Part shown: piece by piece, positions 7,903 through 15,998 of the stretch
How the letters are laid out: the number at the start of each line of letters is the position of its first letter
Position numbering within the stretch: the first letter of the stretch is position 1
Source of the DNA: an uncultured Candidatus Melainabacteria bacterium
GTDB lineage: Bacteria > Cyanobacteriota > Vampirovibrionia > Gastranaerophilales > Gastranaerophilaceae
Length of the DNA: 64,000 bases
Reading direction: 5' to 3'
Assembly (NCBI GenBank): GCA_934757155.1
Contig: CAKVLI010000004.1
Location: forward strand, 45,703 to 109,702
Made by a program: the position numbers and the translations under genes
The notes under the pieces: generated by a model
What the model was told of the DNA's origin: nothing
Seen by the model: the letters and a program-made list of their open reading frames with translations, nothing else
Database searches by the model: none

Positions 7903-9017
7903 TGAAAAATTTAGTTGTAGGTGCCGGATTTTCCGGTGCAACAATTGCAAATTTAATAGCAACTGAATTGAACGAAGAAGTCGTTGTGATTGATTCAAAA
8001 GACCATATTGCAGGTAATTGTTATGACTACAAAGACGAAAACGGTATAACTATTCATAAATACGGTTCTCACATCTTCCACACCGGTAACGAAAAAGTTT
8101 GGAACTATATTTCAAAGTTTACTGATTTCAACACATATATACACAAGGTTTATGCAAATATTGACGGTATTGAAACAACTATTCCGTTCAATATTAACAC
8201 TTTGTACGACGTGTTTCCTCAAAGTTTAGCTTCAAGGTTAGAAGAAAAATTACTTGCAAAATACGAATACAACAAAAAAGTTCCTATTTTAGAATTCACA
8301 AAAGAAACAGACAAAGATTTAAAATTCTTGGCAGATTATGTTTATGAAAAAGTTTTCTTGCACTACACAACAAAACAATGGGGAGTTTCACCAAATGGCG
8401 TTGACGGTGCTGTAACAGCGAGAGTTCCTGTATATATCAGCAAAGACAACAGATATTTCCAAGACAAATATCAAGGTATACCTTTAGAGGGTTACACAAA
8501 GGTTGTTGAAAAAATGCTTGACAATAAAAACATTGAAGTTGTTTTGAATAAACCATTCAAGCATCTTAAAAATGCTGATAAAGAATACAAAAGAGTTTTT
8601 TACACAGGTGCAATTGATGAATATTTCAACTACGAATTAGGTCGATTGCCTTACAGAAGTGTGAACTTCAAATTTGAAACGCATAACCAAGAATATTATC
8701 AACAGAATTCGGTCGTGAATTATCCTTGCAATTATGATTTCACTCGTATTCACGAATACAAACATTATTTAAACGAAAGATCTGACAAGACAGTTATTGC
8801 AAAGGAATATTCAGAAGCTTTTGAAATAGGTAAAAACGAAAGATATTATCCAATTCCAAAAGATGAAAATACGAAACTTTATAACAAGTATTTAGAAAAG
8901 GCGAAAGATTTGGATAATGTTTACTTTTTAGGTCGATTAGGTGACTACAAATACTACGATATGGACAAAGCAATAGCTCGCGCTATTGACCTATTTGAGG
9001 GTATAGCCAATGCCTAA
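7902..9017 (+). CDS. glf: UDP-galactopyranose mutase
   Basis: A 371-residue flavoenzyme converting UDP-galactopyranose to UDP-galactofuranose in the cytoplasm, so the glycan made here likely contains Galf. Seen: the Rossmann FAD motif at the start (LVVGAGFSGATIANLIA), the substrate-binding segment HKYGSHIFHTGNEKVWNYI, the conserved IPFNINTLY, the stretch KQWGVSPNGVDGAVTARVP, and the C-terminal FLGRLGDYKYYDMDKAI with the Arg and Tyr-Tyr-Asp typical of the family. Length matches bacterial Glf. Its stop overlaps the next glycosyltransferase by 8 bases; a Galf transferase is probably among the neighbouring family 2 enzymes. Confidence 0.97.
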   Translation: MKNLVVGAGFSGATIANLIATELNEEVVVIDSKDHIAGNCYDYKDENGITIHKYGSHIFHTGNEKVWNYISKFTDFNTYIHKVYANIDGIETTIPFNINTLYDVFPQSLASRLEEKLLAKYEYNKKVPILEFTKETDKDLKFLADYVYEKVFLHYTTKQWGVSPNGVDGAVTARVPVYISKDNRYFQDKYQGIPLEGYTKVVEKMLDNKNIEVVLNKPFKHLKNADKEYKRVFYTGAIDEYFNYELGRLPYRSVNFKFETHNQEYYQQNSVVNYPCNYDFTRIHEYKHYLNERSDKTVIAKEYSEAFEIGKNERYYPIPKDENTKLYNKYLEKAKDLDNVYFLGRLGDYKYYDMDKAIARAIDLFEGIANA

Positions 9018-10086
9018 AGTATCAGTTATTGTTCCAATTTTTAACGTAGAAAAATATTTGAGAGAGTGTTTGGATAGTCTTATCAACCAAACCTTAGACG
9101 ATATTGAAATTATTTGCGTTAATGACGGCTCAACTGATAATTCAGCACAAATCTTAGAAGAATATAGATTTAAAGATAAGCGAATAAAGGTTATCAATAA
9201 GGAGAATTCCGGATACGGGATTTCTATGAATATGGGGTTAGATGCTGCTAATGGTGAATATATTGGCATTGTTGAATCAGACGATTTTGCTGACTCTGAA
9301 ATGTTTGAAGATTTATACAATCTTGCAAAAGAAAAGAATGCAGATATAGTCAAATCTGACTGGCTTGAATATACAACATCAACCGGTGCTGTAAGAAAAG
9401 CCGGCAGAATGGCTTTACTTCCGGAAAACAAAGATTTAAACGTAAAAGATAATCCAGAGATTTTAAAAATCCAACCTGCAATATGGAGTGCGATTTATAG
9501 AAAAGGATTACTAACTGAAAACAATATAAGATTTACAGAAACAGCAGGTGCAAGCTATCAAGACACAGGTTTCGCATTTAAAGTTATGTGCTTGGCTAAA
9601 AATGTTGTACTTACTGATAAAGCCTACATTTATTATAGACAAGATAACTTAAATTCTTCAGTTAAATCGACGTCAAAGGTTTATGCGATTTGTACAGAAT
9701 ACGCTGAAATTACAAAATTCTTGAATGAACATAAAGAACTTAAACCTTATGTAAACACTTATAAATTGGTTAAAGAATATGTTAATTACATGTGGAATTT
9801 AAAACGAATTGATAAACAATTCAGAAAAGAATTTATAGAAAAGATTTCAGAAATTTTCTCTGACTATAAAGAAAGTGGTGAAATACCAACTGACTTTTTT
9901 AAAAAGGTTAATCGACACGAATTTAATATGTTAATTTCTGATACTGCAAAGTTTGAAAAACATATTGACAAACTTGTTAAAAAAGAACAGTTCAGAGAAT
10001 TGCGCAAAAAACTATTCTCAATTCATATCAATAAATCAAGAATTGATATTACGTTGTTTGGAAAACAGATTGTGAGGATTGGATAA
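9010..10086 (+). CDS. Family 2 glycosyltransferase
   Basis: A 358-residue GT-A enzyme. The opening VSVIVPIFNVEKYLRECLDS and IEIICVNDGSTDNS closely resemble the first glycosyltransferase of the operon over about 100 residues, so the two are paralogues that diverge in the acceptor half. The metal-binding motif is GIVESDDFAD. The C-terminus again carries the short glycine motif (RIDITLFGKQIVRIG). It overlaps glf by 8 bases and the next gene by one base. Donor specificity is unknown; position next to glf makes a galactofuranosyl role possible. Confidence 0.9.
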   Translation: MPKVSVIVPIFNVEKYLRECLDSLINQTLDDIEIICVNDGSTDNSAQILEEYRFKDKRIKVINKENSGYGISMNMGLDAANGEYIGIVESDDFADSEMFEDLYNLAKEKNADIVKSDWLEYTTSTGAVRKAGRMALLPENKDLNVKDNPEILKIQPAIWSAIYRKGLLTENNIRFTETAGASYQDTGFAFKVMCLAKNVVLTDKAYIYYRQDNLNSSVKSTSKVYAICTEYAEITKFLNEHKELKPYVNTYKLVKEYVNYMWNLKRIDKQFRKEFIEKISEIFSDYKESGEIPTDFFKKVNRHEFNMLISDTAKFEKHIDKLVKKEQFRELRKKLFSIHINKSRIDITLFGKQIVRIG

Positions 10087-11093
10087 TGCCAAATGCGACA
10101 ACAATTGAAATATTTATTCTTACATATAATCGTTTGTCATATCTAAAATCAGCAATAAATAGTGCTCTAAATCAGAGCATAAAAAATCTAAAAATTACAA
10201 TTATGGATAATTGTAGTACTGATGGTACTGAAGATTATGTAAAATCACTACAAAAAAAATATTCTAATTTATATTATTATAAGCAAAGAAAAAATGTGTC
10301 TGTCTTGGATAATTTTTTGTCTGTCCGACAGTTAGTTTCTGCTGAATATGTTCTAATATTTCATGATGACGATATTTTACATCCTGAATATATTAATGTT
10401 GCTTTAAAACTTTTGGATAAAAATAAAAATGTTAGTTTAATATATTCAAAAATTAATCCATTCAATAATGAAGTTTCTTTAATAGATGTAAATCAAGAAA
10501 AAATAACATATCGAATTTTTCAAAATAAATTAGATTTCGCTTGTTATACTTATTTTCTTATAATTAAAAATAATTTAATTTTTCCAACTTGCATATTTAA
10601 AACACAAAATTTAAAAAATGTAAAAATAACAAAACTAATTAAAGATGCTGATAGTATAGCGGATAAATTATTAGTAACTGAAGTTGTACAAGATGGAAGA
10701 GTTATATATATAGATACACCATTTTATAACTATCGTATACATTCAACACAAGAATCAAGAACAAAAACCTTAAATACACAAGAATATTTTGCAAATTGTA
10801 ATTATTTTAGGCAAGTTTTGAACGCTAATTTTTATTCGAGATTAATATACAATATCTTTTCATATAAATGGTTTCATAAAATGTATCGTTATTGGGGATG
10901 CAAAGAAAATTATTCGGAACAAGAATTGGTTAAATTTGCCTATCAAAATAAGATAATTTCCTTATATACATATTTGATATTTAAACCTGTAACTAAATTT
11001 ATCTTGCGTCCAATTAATTACATATTAATGAAGATGTTATGTTTAAGACAATACCCAAAATGTTCTTTAGACTTGAGAAAGGAGCAGGTATGA
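10086..11093 (+). CDS. Family 2 glycosyltransferase, strongly AT-rich gene
   Basis: A 335-residue GT-A enzyme: IEIFILTYNRLSYLKSAINS, then TIMDNCSTDGTEDYV, with metal-binding LIFHDDDILHPEY. It differs clearly from the two preceding transferases. The DNA is visibly richer in A and T than glf or rfbG and uses many AAA, AAT, ATA and TTA codons, suggesting a separate origin within the cluster. The C-terminal region is basic and aromatic (KFILRPINYILMKMLCLRQY), perhaps a membrane-surface anchor. Its stop overlaps the rfbF ATG (ATGA). Confidence 0.88.
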   Translation: MPNATTIEIFILTYNRLSYLKSAINSALNQSIKNLKITIMDNCSTDGTEDYVKSLQKKYSNLYYYKQRKNVSVLDNFLSVRQLVSAEYVLIFHDDDILHPEYINVALKLLDKNKNVSLIYSKINPFNNEVSLIDVNQEKITYRIFQNKLDFACYTYFLIIKNNLIFPTCIFKTQNLKNVKITKLIKDADSIADKLLVTEVVQDGRVIYIDTPFYNYRIHSTQESRTKTLNTQEYFANCNYFRQVLNANFYSRLIYNIFSYKWFHKMYRYWGCKENYSEQELVKFAYQNKIISLYTYLIFKPVTKFILRPINYILMKMLCLRQYPKCSLDLRKEQV

Positions 11094-11890
11094 AAATTAT
11101 TATTCTTGCAGGTGGATTTGGCACAAGATTATCAGAAGAAACAAAGTTAATTCCAAAACCAATGGTAGAAATTGGTGGTAAACCAATTATTTGGCATATT
11201 ATGAAAATTTATTCATATTATGGTTTTAATGATTTTATTGTCTTAACAGGCTATAAATCTCACGTTATAAAAGACTATTTTGTTCACTATTATCAACAAT
11301 ATTCAGACATTACAGTTGATATGGCAAATAATTCTGTTGAAATTCATAAAATGCAAACAGAACCTTGGAAAGTTACTATGTTATACACAGGTCAAAACAC
11401 AATGACTGGTGGAAGAATTAAAAGAGCACAAGAATATATTGGAAATGAACCATTCATGCTAACTTACGGCGACGGAGTAGCAGATATAGACGTAGCTAAA
11501 TTAATTGAACATCATAAACAAAGTGGTAAATATTGCACATTAACTGCAGTAAAACCTTCAGGAAAATTTGGTGCGTTAGACATTCAAAAAGACGGAACTA
11601 TAAATTCGTTCCAAGAAAAACCTGATGGCGATGGAAACTGGATTAATGGAGGTTTTATGGTATGTGAACCGCAAGTTTTTGATTACATTAAAGATGGTGA
11701 TAGCACTATTTTTGAAAGAGCTCCATTAGAAAATTTAGCGAGAGAAGGACAATTGAATGCATATAAACATAAAGGTTTTTGGAAGCCAATGGATACATTG
11801 AATGATAAAAACCAATTAACAGATATGTGGATAAAAAATGAAGCTCCTTGGGCAAAATGGTTACAATCGAAAGAGGTTGTTAATGTTTAA
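11090..11890 (+). CDS. rfbF: Glucose-1-phosphate cytidylyltransferase
   Basis: Makes CDP-glucose from glucose 1-phosphate and CTP, the first step to CDP-3,6-dideoxyhexoses. The nucleotidyltransferase signature is KIIILAGGFGTRLSEETKLI followed by PKPMVEIGGKPIIWHIMKIY, then LTYGDGVADID with the catalytic aspartate and FQEKPDGDGNWINGGFMV. The long TEPWKVTMLYTGQNTMTGGR stretch is typical of the cytidylyltransferase subgroup. I start at the ATG at 11090, which has an ideal AAAGGAGCAGGT ribosome site and gives 266 residues; the frame is open 17 codons further up, inside the previous gene. Its stop overlaps rfbG by 8 bases. Confidence 0.96.
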   Translation: MKIIILAGGFGTRLSEETKLIPKPMVEIGGKPIIWHIMKIYSYYGFNDFIVLTGYKSHVIKDYFVHYYQQYSDITVDMANNSVEIHKMQTEPWKVTMLYTGQNTMTGGRIKRAQEYIGNEPFMLTYGDGVADIDVAKLIEHHKQSGKYCTLTAVKPSGKFGALDIQKDGTINSFQEKPDGDGNWINGGFMVCEPQVFDYIKDGDSTIFERAPLENLAREGQLNAYKHKGFWKPMDTLNDKNQLTDMWIKNEAPWAKWLQSKEVVNV

Positions 11891-12959
11891 TAATATTTAT
11901 AATGATAAAAAAGTTTTAGTAACGGGTCATACAGGTTTTAAAGGTAGCTGGCTTACACTTTGGTTAAAAAGTTTAGGTGCAGATGTTTGCGGCTATTCAT
12001 TAGAACCAAACACAACACCTTCAATGTTTGAAGAACTTAGAATTTATGGTCATTGCAGGCACGTTATTGGAAACATTCTTGACACTAAAACTTTGGAAGA
12101 AACAATAAATGAATTTAAACCTGATATTGTCTTTCATTTAGCAGCTCAACCGCTTGTAAGACTTTCTTACAAAGAACCCAAAATGACTTATGAAACAAAT
12201 GTTATTGGCTCTTTAAATGTACTAGAGGCGGCAAGAAAATGTAAAAGTGTAAAAGCATTTGTAAATGTAACGACTGACAAATGTTATGAAAATAAAGAGG
12301 TAAGCAGGGGTTATAAAGAAGATGAGCCAATGGGTGGGTACGATATGTATTCATCTTCAAAAGGTTGTGTTGAAATTATGTCATCGTCTTTCAGACGTTC
12401 ATTTTTGCAGGAAGAAGGGGCTTATGCAATGGCAACAGCCAGAGCTGGTAATGTTATTGGTGGTGGTGATTGGGCAGAAGATAGGTTAATTCCAGATTGT
12501 GTAAGATACATTAATGCTGGTGAAAAAATTGAAATCAGAAATCCTATTGCTGTAAGACCTTGGCAACACGTATTAGAACCACTTTCCGGATATCTGTTAT
12601 TAGGACAAAGATTGTTAGAGAAAGGTAAAAAATTTGCAGAAGGATTTAATTTCGGACCGAACGAAGATAGTGTTTTAAAAGTTGCAGATGTGGCTCAAAA
12701 GGTTTGTGAATATTATGGTAAGGGCGAAGTTGTTGTCCATAAACAAGATGATTTGCACGAGGCGAATTTATTAATGCTAAATATTGAAAAAGCAGAAAAA
12801 GTTTTAGGTTGGATACCGACTTATACAGCAGATGAAGCGGTTAAGCATACAGTTGAATGGTATAAACATTTTTATGCAAAAGAAGTTGATATGTTCAATT
12901 TTACAATAGAACAAATTAAAGATTATGAGGATAATATAAGATGGGCGAAAAAGAGTTAA
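11883..12959 (+). CDS. rfbG: CDP-glucose 4,6-dehydratase
   Basis: A 358-residue short-chain dehydrogenase-type enzyme that turns CDP-glucose into CDP-4-keto-6-deoxyglucose using bound NAD. Seen: the Rossmann motif VLVTGHTGFKGSWLTLWLK, the conserved FHLAAQPLVRLSYKEP, the catalytic Tyr-x3-Lys as YDMYSSSKGCVE, and the RPWQHVLEPLSGYL substrate-binding stretch typical of RfbG. The start is the ATG at 11883 with AAAGAGG upstream; upstream in-frame codons lie inside rfbF. Overlaps with rfbF and rfbH show one tightly coupled three-gene block. Confidence 0.97.
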   Translation: MFNNIYNDKKVLVTGHTGFKGSWLTLWLKSLGADVCGYSLEPNTTPSMFEELRIYGHCRHVIGNILDTKTLEETINEFKPDIVFHLAAQPLVRLSYKEPKMTYETNVIGSLNVLEAARKCKSVKAFVNVTTDKCYENKEVSRGYKEDEPMGGYDMYSSSKGCVEIMSSSFRRSFLQEEGAYAMATARAGNVIGGGDWAEDRLIPDCVRYINAGEKIEIRNPIAVRPWQHVLEPLSGYLLLGQRLLEKGKKFAEGFNFGPNEDSVLKVADVAQKVCEYYGKGEVVVHKQDDLHEANLLMLNIEKAEKVLGWIPTYTADEAVKHTVEWYKHFYAKEVDMFNFTIEQIKDYEDNIRWAKKS

Positions 12960-14302
12960 GAAATAAAGTAAAAGAAGCAGCAAAAGAATATTATAAAGAG
13001 ATTTACGGCAAAAAACGTGAATTTGATTATATTCCACCAAGCGGAAAACTTTTGGGCGAAGAAGAATTGATGAATATGATTGATGCTTCGCTTGATATGT
13101 GGCTTACCGCAGGAAGATTTAATAAAGAATTTGAACAAAAATTTGCAAAATATATGGGAGTTAAATATGCACTTTCAACGAATTCAGGCTCAAGCGCTAA
13201 TTTATTAGCCTTTTCAGCTTTGACTTCTCACAAATTGGGTGATAGGGCATTGAAAAAAGGTGATGAGGTAATTTCTGTCGCAGCTGGTTTCCCTACAACT
13301 ATCAATCCTATTATCCAAAATGGAATGATTCCAGTCTTTGTGGATTGCGAAATCGGAACTTATAATATTGATGCTGACAAAATAGAAGAAGCAATTACAC
13401 CTAAAACTAAGGCAATTTTCTTGGCTCACACTTTGGGTAACAGCTATGATTTGGATAAGATTATGGCACTTGCAGAAAAATATAATTTATGGGTTATTGA
13501 AGATTCTTGCGACGCTTTGGGCGGTGAATACAAAGGACGTAAGATTGGTACAATCGGTCATATAGGAACATTTAGTTTCTATCCTGCTCACCATTTGACT
13601 ATGGGTGAAGGCGGGGCTGTTATTACAAACGACCCTCAACTTTACAAAATAATTATGTCTTTTAGGGATTGGGGCAGAGATTGTTGTTGTCCTCCAGGAC
13701 GTGATGGGGTTTGCGGAAAGAGATTTACGCAACAGTTGGGTAATTTGCCTTATGGATATGACCATAAATACACATATTCTCACGTTGGATATAATTTGAA
13801 AATAACAGATTGGCAAGCGGCTTTGGGTTGTTCTCAAATCGAAAAATTAGACGGATTTTTGGCAATAAGAAAAAGAAATGCAGAACTTTTGACAAAACTT
13901 CTTTCTGACTTGCAAAACTATTTAATTTTACCAGTTGTAAACGAGGGCGTTAAACCGTCTTGGTTTGGGTATTTGATTTCTGTAAAACCTGATGCACCTT
14001 TCACAAAACAACAATTGGTTGAATATTTAGAAAGCCATAAAATTGGTACACGTCAATTGTTTGCTGGTAATATTTTGCGTCAACCGATGATTGTAGATAA
14101 TGATATTAATTTCAGAATTGGTAATTTAGACTTATTAAGCTCAAAAGATTTGACGGAAGAATGGTATAAAAAGCTACCCAAAACTGATTTCATAATGAAC
14201 AACACTTTCTGGGTTGGAACATTTCCGGCATTAGGCGAAGAAGAAATTACAAGAATTGCTGATACAATAAAAGAATTTGTTGAGGCTAAGATTTATGGCT
14301 AA
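12941..14302 (+). CDS. rfbH: CDP-4-keto-6-deoxyglucose 3-dehydrase (E1)
   Basis: A 453-residue enzyme of the DegT/aminotransferase fold that removes the C3 hydroxyl, working with PMP and an iron-sulfur centre rather than PLP-lysine. Two hallmarks are visible: the position normally holding the PLP lysine carries histidine (FYPAHHLTMGEGG, His217-His218), and the [2Fe-2S] cysteines lie in RDCCCPPGRDGVCGKRF (Cys248-250 and Cys258). In known systems E1 needs the reductase E3 (DdhD/RfbI) to complete deoxygenation; no E3-like gene with ferredoxin and FAD domains is in this cluster. Overlaps rfbG by 19 bases. Confidence 0.96.
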   Translation: MGEKELRNKVKEAAKEYYKEIYGKKREFDYIPPSGKLLGEEELMNMIDASLDMWLTAGRFNKEFEQKFAKYMGVKYALSTNSGSSANLLAFSALTSHKLGDRALKKGDEVISVAAGFPTTINPIIQNGMIPVFVDCEIGTYNIDADKIEEAITPKTKAIFLAHTLGNSYDLDKIMALAEKYNLWVIEDSCDALGGEYKGRKIGTIGHIGTFSFYPAHHLTMGEGGAVITNDPQLYKIIMSFRDWGRDCCCPPGRDGVCGKRFTQQLGNLPYGYDHKYTYSHVGYNLKITDWQAALGCSQIEKLDGFLAIRKRNAELLTKLLSDLQNYLILPVVNEGVKPSWFGYLISVKPDAPFTKQQLVEYLESHKIGTRQLFAGNILRQPMIVDNDINFRIGNLDLLSSKDLTEEWYKKLPKTDFIMNNTFWVGTFPALGEEEITRIADTIKEFVEAKIYG

Positions 14303-15998
14303 AATTAAAGTTACTGACTATATTATAAAAAAAATAATTGAGAATAATGTAAACACAATATTTGGATATCCTGGCGGAGTAGTTTGTCATTTAATTGATT
14401 CAGCTACAAAATATAGTGATAAAATTGATATTAAATTAAATTATCATGAACAAGCAAGCGCATTTTCTGCATGTGGATATGCTCAGGCTAGCGGTAAATT
14501 AGGTGTTGCATTTGCTACAAGTGGGCCAGGTGCGACTAATTTGATAACAGGTATAGCAAATGCTTGGTTTGATTCTTTACCAGTTTTATTTTTAACAGGT
14601 CAAGTTGACACATATGCACTAAAAAGTAATATTAAATCTGAAATTCGTCAATATGGTTTTCAAGAAACAGATATTATTTCAATTGTTAAACCTATTACAA
14701 AATATTGTATTCAAATATTAAAAGCAGAGGATATAAAAGAAGAATTAGATAAAGCTATAAAAATTGCATTATCTAATAGAAAAGGTCCGGTATTAATTGA
14801 TTTACCAGCCGATATTCAAAGAGCCTTTATTGAAGTTTGTGATTTTAACGAATTACCCAAAGAAGAATATAAAGAAAAAAGTAATTATTATAAAATTATT
14901 CAAAAAGAATTAAAAAAATCTAAACGACCAATATTTTTAGTTGGTGCGGGATTAAATCAATGCAATTTAAGAGAAGATTTTAGAAAACTTGCAAATGATT
15001 ATCAGATACCAGTTGTAACTTCGATGTCAGCTATAGATATTTTGCCATATGATGACGTTTTGAATTGTGGATTTATCGGAGTTAATGGTCATAGATATGC
15101 AAATTTGATTTTAGCAAAAAGCGATTTGGTAATTTGTATAGGTACAAGATTAGATTTAAAACAAATTGGAATTAAAAGGCAATTTTTTAAAAATCAAAAA
15201 ATAATTCGAGTGGATATTGATAAAAACGAATTAAATTATTTTATAAATCATAATGAAATCAGGATTGAGACGGGTTTAAAAACATTTTTAAAAGATTTTA
15301 ATAACATATCAGAAAAATGTTGTCATAAAGAATGGATAAAAACCACAAATAAAATAAAAGAAAAGTTAAAATATGCCAATGATAATGAAGAAGCGCATAA
15401 ATTTTTAAGAAAGATTTCTTCATTAATACAAGAAGATGTAACATACTCATTGGATGTAGGACAAAATCAAGTATGGGCTATTCAAGCATTGGAATTGAAA
15501 AATAATCAAAAAGTCATTATGTCTGCAGGATTAGGTACTATGGGGTATGCATTACCAGCAGCAATTGGTGCTTATTATGCTACGCAAAAACCAAGTATTG
15601 TAATAGTTGGCGATGGTGGTATTCAGATGAATATTCAAGAATTACAATTTATATCTCATCATAAATTACCGATAACAATAATTTTATGTAATAATAGGTG
15701 TCTAGGTATGATTCGGCAATTTCAAGAAAAGAATTTTAATTCAAACTATAAAATTACAACATTAACGACAGGTTATTCTGTACCAGATTTTAAGAAAATC
15801 GCAAAAGCTTATAATATTAAATGTGTATCAATAAACAAATTAGAAGAATTAAAACATATCAATATAAGCAAACCTAATTTTATAGAAGTTAATTTGGATA
15901 CTGTAACATATTTAGAACCTGCTTTTGGAAAAGATAATTTATTCGATCAAATTCCTAATATAGATCGAGAGCTATACAATGAAATAATGGAGTTATAA
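14295..15998 (+). CDS. Acetolactate-synthase-like ThDP enzyme (possible YerE-type sugar acyl transferase)
   Basis: A 567-residue thiamine-diphosphate enzyme of the acetolactate synthase large-subunit type. Seen: catalytic glutamate in NYHEQASAFSACGYA, SGPGATNLITGIANAW, RQYGFQETDIISIVKPITKY, and the ThDP-Mg motif GDGGIQMNIQELQFISHH with NN downstream. Its place directly after rfbFGH is telling: in Yersinia the ThDP flavoenzyme YerE adds a two-carbon unit from pyruvate to CDP-4-keto-3,6-dideoxyglucose to make the branched sugar yersiniose. A comparable role is my inference; ordinary acetolactate synthesis is unlikely because no ilvN or ilvC is nearby. Start at 14295 (GAGG ribosome site), overlapping rfbH by 8 bases. 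Very AT-rich. Confidence 0.85.
   Translation: MAKIKVTDYIIKKIIENNVNTIFGYPGGVVCHLIDSATKYSDKIDIKLNYHEQASAFSACGYAQASGKLGVAFATSGPGATNLITGIANAWFDSLPVLFLTGQVDTYALKSNIKSEIRQYGFQETDIISIVKPITKYCIQILKAEDIKEELDKAIKIALSNRKGPVLIDLPADIQRAFIEVCDFNELPKEEYKEKSNYYKIIQKELKKSKRPIFLVGAGLNQCNLREDFRKLANDYQIPVVTSMSAIDILPYDDVLNCGFIGVNGHRYANLILAKSDLVICIGTRLDLKQIGIKRQFFKNQKIIRVDIDKNELNYFINHNEIRIETGLKTFLKDFNNISEKCCHKEWIKTTNKIKEKLKYANDNEEAHKFLRKISSLIQEDVTYSLDVGQNQVWAIQALELKNNQKVIMSAGLGTMGYALPAAIGAYYATQKPSIVIVGDGGIQMNIQELQFISHHKLPITIILCNNRCLGMIRQFQEKNFNSNYKITTLTTGYSVPDFKKIAKAYNIKCVSINKLEELKHINISKPNFIEVNLDTVTYLEPAFGKDNLFDQIPNIDRELYNEIMEL

Noticed and set aside
14295..14370. Phe-Gly near the N-terminus of the acetolactate-synthase-like enzyme as another tag copy
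   Set aside because: FGYPGG is a conserved part of the ThDP enzyme fold in this family and is not a separate leader.
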